From NCBI GenBank assembly GCA_945485625.1, contig CALYSH010000021.1, positions 1 to 11,493 of the forward strand: a stretch of 11,493 nucleotides of DNA, given 5' to 3'. The stretch's first letter is position 1. Each line of letters opens with the position of its first letter. Source of the stretch: an uncultured Lachnospiraceae bacterium. Its GTDB lineage: Bacteria; Bacillota; Clostridia; Lachnospirales; Lachnospiraceae. The translations under genes and the position numbers were made by a program. Positions 1-6,449 of this stretch are shown in pieces. The notes below the pieces were generated by a model. That model did no database searches. It saw nothing but the letters and a program-made list of their open reading frames with translations, and had not been told where the DNA came from.

Positions 1-79
1 TCGGGAAAATAGGCAAGTTATTTGGTATAGTTATTTAGAAATCGGTGTACTAGTATCAGTATATCTTTTTTTTCGGAAA

Positions 80-108
80 TAGACAAGTGAAAGGTTTAGT
101 GGTAAAAT
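80..108 (+). promoter_or_regulatory. Probable sigma-A promoter (extended -10) for the membrane protein/chemoreceptor unit
   Basis: A -35 element TAGACA (80-85, 5 of 6 to consensus) is separated by 17 bases from a -10 element TAAAAT (103-108, 5 of 6). A TG dinucleotide at 100-101 gives the extended -10 arrangement TGnTAAAAT. Transcription would start near 115, leaving a short leader before the start codon at 157. Read by eye; no start-site data. Confidence 0.6.
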
Positions 109-140
109 AAGACAGTAGATTATTTCGCAAAGGATAAAAT

Positions 141-147
141 GGGAGGG
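141..147 (+). promoter_or_regulatory. Ribosome binding site that decides the start of the first gene
   Basis: GGGAGGG lies 9 bases before the ATG at 157. An in-frame ATG at 139 overlaps this Shine-Dalgarno sequence and has no good one of its own, so 157 is the better start. Confidence 0.75.
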
Positions 148-156
148 ATACACAGT

Positions 157-1014
157 ATGGATGAAAAGCGACAGGAGGATTTGGTACAGGAAGAAACTGT
201 AGCAGAGGAAATCGCAGGACAGGAGAATCAAATAGATGTGATTGCAGCCCCGTCTGTATCTGCAGAGACGCCGCCGGAGGAAGCCGGGGCATTTGCACCC
301 ATAGTTCAGGCAGGAGAACAGATGCCGGATAAGAAGAGCAGATATTGTCCCATATCCGCATGGGGGTATTTTGGAATCTTTCTGCTGATGGCCATTCCGG
401 TGATCGGATGGCTTCTTATAATCATTTGGGCCTGTGGTGGTTGTCGTAAGGTAAATAAGAGAAACATGGCGAGAGGTGTTTTGCTAAACTTCCTGCTTCA
501 GGTGATTCTGATTGTGATAGCACTTGCGGTGGCAGGTACCTTCTGGGTGAAGTCCGGATTGAAGGATACCTTTACGGATATTCAAAGGATTGTGGAACAG
601 ATTGACATTCAGAAGCTTGGCAGTGCTGTACAGGAAATAGACCCTGAGACTATTGAGGCTCTTTCCAAGCTTCAGGATATGGATCCGGAGATATTGAATT
701 GCCTTGTTCAGGTGTCGGAGAATATAGAGAACGATGGAGAGGGAGAGCCGGACAGTGCCGGACTGATTGATGCCATCCAGAATATTCAGGGGTTGGACAG
801 CCAGACTGTGAAAAAATATATGGAGGATCCTACCGTAAAGGAGTTTATGAATAATCCGGAGCTGCTGAAGAAGCTTCAAAGTCTGGAAGGCTTTCAGGAG
901 GTAACCAGCATTGAGGATGTAAAGGAGCTGATTAACAAACTGGATGATCTGAGCGATGTTTTAGGTGATGAAAATAACAAGAAGCTACAGGAACTTATCA
1001 ATAAGCTTAAGTAA
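157..1014 (+). CDS. Two-helix membrane protein with acidic N-terminus and helical C-terminal region, function unknown
   Basis: I do not recognise a named family for the whole protein (285 aa from the ATG at 157). Residues 1-60 are acidic and low complexity (many E and Q). Two membrane helices follow, about 69-92 and 108-129, joined by a short basic loop (RKVNKRNMAR) that should face the cytoplasm, so the C-terminal part would lie outside the membrane; this topology is inferred. The first helix plus basic loop resembles a small hydrophobic module common in Clostridial membrane proteins (an AIP near mid-helix, IWA near the end, basic residues after). A CGGC pair (93-96) sits at the end of helix 1. 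Residues 135-285 are hydrophilic and helical, with a loosely repeated Q-x-[I/M/L]-D-[P/S]-[E/Q] motif at 159, 173 and 211, and DP/NP-spaced helices around 223-243. The chemoreceptor gene starts 44 bases downstream with no terminator between, so the two are probably co-transcribed. Protein coding is secure; function is not assigned. Confidence 0.85.
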   Translation: MDEKRQEDLVQEETVAEEIAGQENQIDVIAAPSVSAETPPEEAGAFAPIVQAGEQMPDKKSRYCPISAWGYFGIFLLMAIPVIGWLLIIIWACGGCRKVNKRNMARGVLLNFLLQVILIVIALAVAGTFWVKSGLKDTFTDIQRIVEQIDIQKLGSAVQEIDPETIEALSKLQDMDPEILNCLVQVSENIENDGEGEPDSAGLIDAIQNIQGLDSQTVKKYMEDPTVKEFMNNPELLKKLQSLEGFQEVTSIEDVKELINKLDDLSDVLGDENNKKLQELINKLK

Positions 1015-1058
1015 CAGGTAACAGCTGACACAGAGCTTTACCGAAAGAGGAAACGAAT

Positions 1059-2582
1059 ATGCAGGAGAAAAGCGGCGTATTGATTCAGAATGAGAAACAG
1101 GCCAATGTCGCAGTGGCCAAAATGATGCGTATAACCTTTGTGATTTTTACACTGGTTTATTTATTAAATGTGTTTGGTATCTTTGTGGTGGACATGAAAA
1201 TCATGACTTTCGCGTATGTGCTCGGTTCGATTCTGCTGTGGATGCCTACCGTGCTTGTGTCTGTGCTGAAGCGGCAGGAGAGCTATGTGAAATATATTCT
1301 GATTACCTGTGCGGTAGTGTTTGTCGCCGTGGCAGCATCCACCCTGGGATACCATGTGGTGCTTCTGTATGTATATGCCATAGCGATTTCCAGCCTGTAC
1401 TTTTCCAAGAAGCTGAACATTCTGACTGCCGCATTTTCGGTAGTAGGCGTGTCTCTGGGACAGTGGCTGAATTTTGTACTGGAAACCCTCCCGGATAAGA
1501 ATTTCACGGAAACATACAAATTGTTTGTGTATGGTATTGTTCCGAGAGCCCTGATTCTGATTGCAATCGCGGCTATTTTCACCATGCTTGGTGAGAGGAC
1601 AGCCAGGATGTTAAACAATCTGCTCAATGCAGAAGAGCAGGAAAAAATTATGAATGAGATGCAGATCATGCAGGAAAAGTCCAGACAGACCTCGGATGAA
1701 CTGCTTAAGATGGTAAAACAGCTTTCTGTCATCACGGAAAGCTCTATGGAGGCAAACGGGCAGATTGCAGAGGAATCCGGCACCGTACTTCAGAGCTTTA
1801 GCAGGAATTCGGATGAAGTCACGGGTATGAACGAAAAGACCCAGGAAATTAACGCCCAGTTGATCGCACTTGGAAAGATGAACGGACAGATTGCTGAGCT
1901 GGCAAAGCAGATTATGGAGCGTACCAGGGACAATCAGACGAAAATGGATGATGCTACGAAGAGTATGGCACAGATTCACGAAAGTACCGGAGAGTGTAAG
2001 GATATTATCTGGGAGCTTGGAGAGAAATCCAAGGAGATTCTGAACATTATTGGTGTGATTACCGGTATTTCCAATCAGACCAATATTCTGTCCTTAAATG
2101 CTTCCATTGAGGCAGCCAGAGCGGGAGAGCAGGGCAAGGGCTTTGCGGTGGTAGCCGGTCAGATTCAGAAGCTGGCTGCCCAGACCAGAACGGCAGTGGA
2201 GGATATCGGAACGATTGTAACAGAGGCGGTTGAGTATACGGAAAAGGCTATGGGAGTCATGGACCAGAGCGTGGGCTTGACCAGGACCGGTATGGAGCGC
2301 ATCGGTGAGGTGGGACAGACCACTGCCGCCATTACCGCCTCCAACAGCAGTATGCTGGAGCAAATTGTGGAAATGGATCGCACTGTGGAGTATATCAGGC
2401 AGCAGAGCTGTGAAGTGGCGCAGGGCATGGAACAGGTGAATGGGGATACAAAGAGCAATTACAGTGCCATTGAGCATGTGGCTGCAGCTACCCAGGAAAA
2501 CAGTGCCGGTGTTACGGAGATTGAAAATATGGTGGAACGGATTAAGACATTGGCGTATCAGGCCGTTGAAGGAAATGAATAG
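1059..2582 (+). CDS. Methyl-accepting chemotaxis protein with six-helix membrane sensor region
   Basis: This 507-residue protein is a chemoreceptor that would signal through CheW/CheA to the flagellar motor or a related pathway. The N-terminal third holds six predicted membrane helices (about 25-44, 48-70, 76-97, 99-115, 119-141 and 156-177) with short loops, so there is no large extracellular ligand domain. No recognisable HAMP domain follows; a helical stretch (about 178-215) leads straight into the signalling coiled coil. The hairpin tip that contacts CheA/CheW is clear at about 345-372: SLNASIEAARAGEQGKGFAV, with GEQGKG at 356-361. After the tip, the usual acidic position of the (D/E)EIRKLA stretch reads GQIQKLA. 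No C-terminal CheR-tethering pentapeptide is visible. The start is set by AGAGGAAA (1046-1053) 5 bases before the ATG. It follows the unknown membrane protein by 44 bases, which could be a partner. The membrane region may sense a hydrophobic or membrane-linked signal (inference). The ligand is unknown. Confidence 0.95.
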   Translation: MQEKSGVLIQNEKQANVAVAKMMRITFVIFTLVYLLNVFGIFVVDMKIMTFAYVLGSILLWMPTVLVSVLKRQESYVKYILITCAVVFVAVAASTLGYHVVLLYVYAIAISSLYFSKKLNILTAAFSVVGVSLGQWLNFVLETLPDKNFTETYKLFVYGIVPRALILIAIAAIFTMLGERTARMLNNLLNAEEQEKIMNEMQIMQEKSRQTSDELLKMVKQLSVITESSMEANGQIAEESGTVLQSFSRNSDEVTGMNEKTQEINAQLIALGKMNGQIAELAKQIMERTRDNQTKMDDATKSMAQIHESTGECKDIIWELGEKSKEILNIIGVITGISNQTNILSLNASIEAARAGEQGKGFAVVAGQIQKLAAQTRTAVEDIGTIVTEAVEYTEKAMGVMDQSVGLTRTGMERIGEVGQTTAAITASNSSMLEQIVEMDRTVEYIRQQSCEVAQGMEQVNGDTKSNYSAIEHVAAATQENSAGVTEIENMVERIKTLAYQAVEGNE

Positions 2583-2583
2583 A

Positions 2584-2614
2584 CTCTATTTGCGTGATAT
2601 TTTGTAGCATAGAG
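2584..2614 (+). other. Inverted repeat (hairpin) just after the chemoreceptor stop codon
   Basis: CTCTAT (2584-2589) pairs with ATAGAG (2609-2614). Two more G-C pairs (2592-2593 with 2607-2608) form beyond a TT bulge, leaving a 13-base loop. It begins one base after the stop codon, but is followed by GAAAAATTG rather than a T run, so it is not a standard intrinsic terminator on the plus strand. It could be a weak terminator or a 3'-end stabiliser. Confidence 0.35.
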
Positions 2615-2638
2615 GAAAAATTGTGCGACGAGATATGG

Positions 2639-2668
2639 TTGAAGTGCAGTTGGTTATCATTTTATAAT
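2639..2668 (+). promoter_or_regulatory. Probable sigma-A promoter for the Spo0A-like gene
   Basis: TTGAAG (2639-2644, 4 of 6) and a perfect TATAAT (2663-2668) are 18 bases apart. Transcription would begin near 2675, about 40 bases before the ATG. I saw no convincing 0A box (TGTCGAA) in this intergenic region. Confidence 0.55.
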
Positions 2669-2713
2669 GAATGAGTACGAAATTTCAGATGTTTTGAAAA
2701 TGGAGGCATTCTT

Positions 2714-3232
2714 ATGGAACAATTAAGCATTCACTCAACCAAAGACAATGAAAAAATGTACCAGATTTTGGATAATCTTCTGCAAGCGGACAAGGAGTTT
2801 CAGATTATGATCACGGTTCCGTCCAAGAAGGACCAGGGAGAAGTACATGTGACACAAAAGGAACAGCCGAAGGAGCCTCCAAGAGATTTGGAACAGGATG
2901 TAACGGACATGATACATGAAATAGGCGTTCCTGCACATATCAAGGGGTATCAGTACCTGAGGGAGGCTATTATGATGTCAGTGGATGACTGCACGATGAT
3001 CAGCTCCATTACCAAGATTCTGTACCCCACGATTGCCAAGCGTTTTCAGACTACCCCCAGCCGGGTGGAGAGGGCAATCCGACATGCCATTGAGGTGGCC
3101 TGGAGCAGAGGAAAGATGGAGACTCTGGATGCACTTTTCGGTTACACAATCGACACCGGAAAAGGAAAACCGACCAATTCGGAGTTCATCGCATTGATTG
3201 CGGACAAAATCAGGTTATCCTACCGGAGTTGA
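2714..3232 (+). CDS. Spo0A-type DNA-binding protein lacking the receiver domain
   Basis: Residues 59-172 match the C-terminal effector domain of Spo0A, the master regulator of sporulation, very closely. From memory of the B. subtilis protein, long stretches are identical or nearly so: IHEIGVPAHIKGY at 67-79, the recognition-helix region SRVERAIRHAIEVAWSRG at 116-133, and KPTNSEFIA at 152-160. The full protein is only 172 residues, against about 260-270 for Spo0A. The N-terminal 58 residues are charged and show none of the receiver features (no acidic pocket, no phosphorylatable Asp context, no conserved Thr/Lys strand ends). GGAGG at 2702-2706, 7 bases before the ATG, supports a true start here rather than a broken longer gene, and the region upstream is a non-coding promoter. 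It should bind 0A-box-like DNA without control by phosphorylation. In B. subtilis the isolated Spo0A effector domain is active without phosphorylation, so this could be a constitutive regulator, or a competitor of the full Spo0A if one exists. Targets are unknown; glgA lies next downstream. Confidence 0.9.
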   Translation: MEQLSIHSTKDNEKMYQILDNLLQADKEFQIMITVPSKKDQGEVHVTQKEQPKEPPRDLEQDVTDMIHEIGVPAHIKGYQYLREAIMMSVDDCTMISSITKILYPTIAKRFQTTPSRVERAIRHAIEVAWSRGKMETLDALFGYTIDTGKGKPTNSEFIALIADKIRLSYRS

Positions 3233-3243
3233 ACAAAATTTGC

Positions 3244-3272
3244 TTTTCACAAAAGTTATTCTGATGTATAAT
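3244..3272 (+). promoter_or_regulatory. Probable sigma-A promoter for glgA and the flippase gene
   Basis: TTTTCA (3244-3249, 4 of 6) lies 17 bases before a perfect TATAAT (3267-3272), just after the stop codon of the Spo0A-like gene. Predicted start near 3279, giving a leader of about 55 bases. No terminator is visible between the two genes, so read-through from the upstream promoter is also possible. Confidence 0.55.
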
Positions 3273-3334
3273 AAACCATAGAAAAAAGCCCAGCCAGCCG
3301 TATTTGGCGAAAAAGGTGCCATGGAGGATTTCAA

Positions 3335-4780
3335 ATGAAGAAAATACTGTTTGCAGCTTCAGAGGGTGTCCCATTTATCAAGACGGGAGGCCTTGCAGAT
3401 GTGGTAGGTTCCCTGCCCAAATGTATTGACAAGAGATATTTTGATGTCAGAGTGATTCTTCCCAAATATGCCTGCATGAAGCAGGAAATGAAGGATAAGA
3501 TGAAATATCTGACCCATTTCTACATGGATTATAATTGGAAGAATGTATATGTGGGTGTTTTAGAGTCTGTGGTGGATGATGTCCATTACTATTTTATTGA
3601 TAACGAGTTTTATTTCAATGGACCGAAGCCATACGGTGATGATCCCCGCTTTGAAATTGAACGGTTTGCATTTTTCTCGAAAGCGGTTCTCTCTGCTTTG
3701 CCCCTGATTGGATTCCAGCCGGATATTGTGCATTGTCATGACTGGCAGACCGGCCTGATTCCGGTATATCTGAAGGAACGCTTCCGTGGGGATTTATTCT
3801 TCACCAGTATGAAATCCATTATCACCATCCATAACCTGAAGTTCCAGGGCAAGTGGGATGTGAAGACGGTGAAAGGGATTACCGGTCTGCCGGATTATTT
3901 CTTTACCGCAGACAAGCTGGAGGCATACAAAGATGCAAATCTGTTAAAGGGCGGCATTGTTTACGCAGACGCGGTTACAACAGTAAGTAATACCTATGCG
4001 GAAGAAATCAAAACACCCTTCTACGGAGAAGGTCTGGAGGGACTTCTTCAGGCAAGAAGTCATGACCTGAGAGGAATTGTAAACGGTATCGACTATACCG
4101 ATTTCAATCCCGAGACGGATAAGTATATTGTAAAGCAGTATAATGCGGCAACCTTCCGTAAGGATAAGGTGAAGAATAAGCGTGCCCTTCAGGCAGAGCT
4201 GGGTCTGGTGCAGGATGACAGGAAGATGATGATTGGTCTGATTTCCCGACTGACAGATCAGAAGGGGCTTGACCTGATTGCGTATGTGATGGATGAGCTG
4301 TGCCGGGATGACATCCAGTTCGTAGTGCTGGGTACCGGCGAAGAACGCTATGAGAACATGTTCCGTCACTTTGACTGGAAGTACAAGGATAAGGTATCTG
4401 CAAATATTTACTATTCAGAAGCATTATCTCATAAGATATATGCCTCCTGTGATGCTTTCCTGATGCCTTCTCTGTTCGAGCCCTGCGGGTTGAGCCAGCT
4501 GATGAGTCTGCGGTACGGTACCTTGCCCATCGTCAGAGAGACCGGCGGATTAAAGGATACTGTACAACCTTACAATCAGTACGAAGGTACCGGCACCGGA
4601 TTCAGCTTCCGCAATTACAATGCACATGAAATGCTGAATACCATTCGTTATGCAGAGCATATCTATTATGATAAGAAACGTGAGTGGAATAAGCTGGTTG
4701 ACCGTGCTATGGCAGCAGACTTCTCCTGGAATGCTTCCGCATTGAAGTATCAGGAAATGTATGATTGGTTAATCGGTTAG
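3335..4780 (+). CDS. glgA: Glycogen synthase (ADP-glucose type, GT5 family)
   Basis: GlgA transfers glucose from ADP-glucose to the non-reducing end of a growing alpha-1,4-glucan in the cytoplasm. The 481-residue length is normal for bacterial GlgA. The N-terminal sugar-nucleotide motif KTGGLADVVGSLPK begins at Lys16. HCHDWQTG (133-140) is the conserved acceptor-side segment. ISRLTDQKGLDLI (about 304-316) marks the start of the second Rossmann domain, and the catalytic retaining-GT motif E-P-C-G-L-S-Q starts at Glu382, followed by the TGGLKDTV loop. GGAGG (3323-3327) sits 7 bases before the ATG. No glgC, glgD, glgB or glgP is in the window, so the gene is separate from the usual glycogen cluster at least on these sides. 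The flippase gene follows after 7 bases and is probably co-transcribed. The family call is firm. Confidence 0.97.
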   Translation: MKKILFAASEGVPFIKTGGLADVVGSLPKCIDKRYFDVRVILPKYACMKQEMKDKMKYLTHFYMDYNWKNVYVGVLESVVDDVHYYFIDNEFYFNGPKPYGDDPRFEIERFAFFSKAVLSALPLIGFQPDIVHCHDWQTGLIPVYLKERFRGDLFFTSMKSIITIHNLKFQGKWDVKTVKGITGLPDYFFTADKLEAYKDANLLKGGIVYADAVTTVSNTYAEEIKTPFYGEGLEGLLQARSHDLRGIVNGIDYTDFNPETDKYIVKQYNAATFRKDKVKNKRALQAELGLVQDDRKMMIGLISRLTDQKGLDLIAYVMDELCRDDIQFVVLGTGEERYENMFRHFDWKYKDKVSANIYYSEALSHKIYASCDAFLMPSLFEPCGLSQLMSLRYGTLPIVRETGGLKDTVQPYNQYEGTGTGFSFRNYNAHEMLNTIRYAEHIYYDKKREWNKLVDRAMAADFSWNASALKYQEMYDWLIG

Positions 4781-4787
4781 TTACGGA

Positions 4788-6443
4788 ATGGAAAAACAAA
4801 GGGTCAACAATAATTTTATAGCGCAGGCAGGTATTTTGGCAGCCGCGGGGATGGTCAGCCGAATCATCGGATTGTTATACACCAGCCCCCTGACTGCTGT
4901 CATCAGTGAACTGGGTCTTGGATTTTATCAGTCAGCATATGGTTTTTATACCATTGTACTTTTGATATCCTCCTATAGTATCCCTGCCGCGATTTCAAAG
5001 GTGATTGCAGGAAAACTGGCAGTGAAGGAATACCGGAATGCCCACAGGCTGTTCTACGGTGCATTGATTTATGTACTTGTGGTAGGCGGTGCGGCAAGTC
5101 TGTTCTTATTCTTCGGTGCCGGTCTTTTTGTGGAAAAAAGTGCCATTCCCGTGCTGAGGGCGTTTGCTCCCACTATCTTTGTTTACGGTATTCTGGGTGT
5201 TTTGCGAGGGTATTTTCAGGCACATAAGAGCATGGTACAGACCTCTGTATCCCAGATTCTGGAGCAGATTGCCAATGCAGTGGTCAGCGTGGGAGGAGCG
5301 GTTCTTCTGATACGAATGACCATGGGAAGCCTTGCTATGCCGGAGGGAGAGGCAGATCAGGTAAAGAGAGCTACCTTTGGCGCCATCGGAGGTGCCATGG
5401 GTACCGGCTTTGGTGTGTTGGTCGGGCTTTTGTTTATGCTGGGGATGTACGCATTAAATCGTAAGCTGATTTTGAAGAGAGTCCGGAGAGATACCCATGA
5501 ACAGGTGGATTCCTATTTCTCCATTATGAAATCCATTACCCTGGTGGTAACGCCCTTCATTTTAAGTACTGCGGTGTATAATCTAAGCATGGCAGCCAAT
5601 AATCTGATTTACAACAAAACACTGCCCGCCCTTCGATCCCTGGACAGTGTGGAGCGGTATTCCAACTGGGGGATTTTCAGCGGACAGTCCATGAAGGTTG
5701 CCAATATTCCAATTGCCTTTGCATCTGCTATGGCTACAGCCATGCTTCCGCTGGTAGCCCAGCTGGCAGCAGCAAAGAAATATGAAGATGCCAGAGAAAA
5801 AATTGCCAGTGCCATCAAAACTACCATGGTGATTTCCATTCCCTGTGCAGCGGGATTGTTTGCACTGGCGAAGCCGGTGATGTATTTTCTCTTCCCCCGA
5901 AGCGAAGAGGTGGTGACCATGGCAGCCCGGCTTTTGATGGTATTGTCCATCTCTGTGGTATTCTATGCACTTTCCACCCTGAACAGTCAGATCCTGCAGG
6001 GACTTGGGAAGCTGAATGCACCAATTATCAATGCGGCTATTGCCCTGGTAATCCAGACGGCGGCAGCATTGCTCCTACTGCTATATACGGATCTGGATTT
6101 GTACAGTATGGCTATTGTGAATACGTTGTATGCCGGTCTGATGTGTATATTGAATCAAGCATCTGTCAGAAGGACCATTGGGTATCGTCAGGAGATTGTA
6201 CGTACCTTCCTGATTCCCACCCTGTGTGCAGTGATTATGGGTGTAGTGGCATGGGGTGTTTATGAGGGACTGCTTTTCCTGACAAAGTCCATGCGGCTGG
6301 CATTGATTCCGGCAGTGGGTGTGGCCATTCCGGTGTATTTTGTGCTTTTGATCCTACTGCGCGGAATGGATGAACAGGAGCTTCGGGGATTGCCCAAAGG
6401 GTATCTGCTGGTGAAGCTGGCAAAGAAGTGCAGACTGCTATAG
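4788..6443 (+). CDS. SpoVB/YtgP (MurJ-like) lipid-linked saccharide flippase
   Basis: This 551-residue protein is mostly hydrophobic, with about 14 predicted membrane helices, as expected for the MOP exporter superfamily (polysaccharide biosynthesis/MATE-like). The N-terminal QAGILAAAGMVSRIIGLLY segment, the RGYFQAHKSMVQTSVSQ...EQ segment near 143-164, and the C-terminal ELRGLPKG...L tail are typical of the Firmicute SpoVB/YtgP group. These proteins flip lipid-linked cell-wall precursors (lipid II for YtgP/MurJ; SpoVB acts in spore cortex formation). Length fits YtgP (about 540) slightly better than SpoVB (about 520), but I cannot separate the two by eye, so no symbol is given. The ATG is 7 bases after the glgA stop, with only a weak ACGGA-like ribosome binding site, which suggests translational coupling to glgA. 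Its stop codon is 6 bases from that of the convergent rqcH gene, and no terminator is visible between them. Confidence 0.88.
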   Translation: MEKQRVNNNFIAQAGILAAAGMVSRIIGLLYTSPLTAVISELGLGFYQSAYGFYTIVLLISSYSIPAAISKVIAGKLAVKEYRNAHRLFYGALIYVLVVGGAASLFLFFGAGLFVEKSAIPVLRAFAPTIFVYGILGVLRGYFQAHKSMVQTSVSQILEQIANAVVSVGGAVLLIRMTMGSLAMPEGEADQVKRATFGAIGGAMGTGFGVLVGLLFMLGMYALNRKLILKRVRRDTHEQVDSYFSIMKSITLVVTPFILSTAVYNLSMAANNLIYNKTLPALRSLDSVERYSNWGIFSGQSMKVANIPIAFASAMATAMLPLVAQLAAAKKYEDAREKIASAIKTTMVISIPCAAGLFALAKPVMYFLFPRSEEVVTMAARLLMVLSISVVFYALSTLNSQILQGLGKLNAPIINAAIALVIQTAAALLLLLYTDLDLYSMAIVNTLYAGLMCILNQASVRRTIGYRQEIVRTFLIPTLCAVIMGVVAWGVYEGLLFLTKSMRLALIPAVGVAIPVYFVLLILLRGMDEQELRGLPKGYLLVKLAKKCRLL

Positions 6444-6449
6444 GGTGTT

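Noticed and set aside
42..73. Run of eight T (66-73) after a short inverted repeat, as a terminator of an upstream gene
   Set aside because: The only stem available (TACT/AGTA) has four A/T-rich pairs, too weak for an intrinsic terminator.
139..156. Upstream ATG at 139 as start of the first gene
   Set aside because: It overlaps the strong GGGAGGG ribosome binding site that serves the ATG at 157, and has no good site of its own.
484..879. Long antisense open frame opposite the first gene, and similar frames opposite the chemoreceptor, PTS and flippase genes
   Set aside because: They overlap well-supported genes completely, lack ribosome binding sites and show no recognisable domains; they are shadows of the real frames.
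2583..2713. Remnant of a lost receiver domain upstream of the Spo0A-like gene
   Set aside because: The region has several stop codons, a hairpin and a promoter, and no receiver-like peptide in the readable frames.
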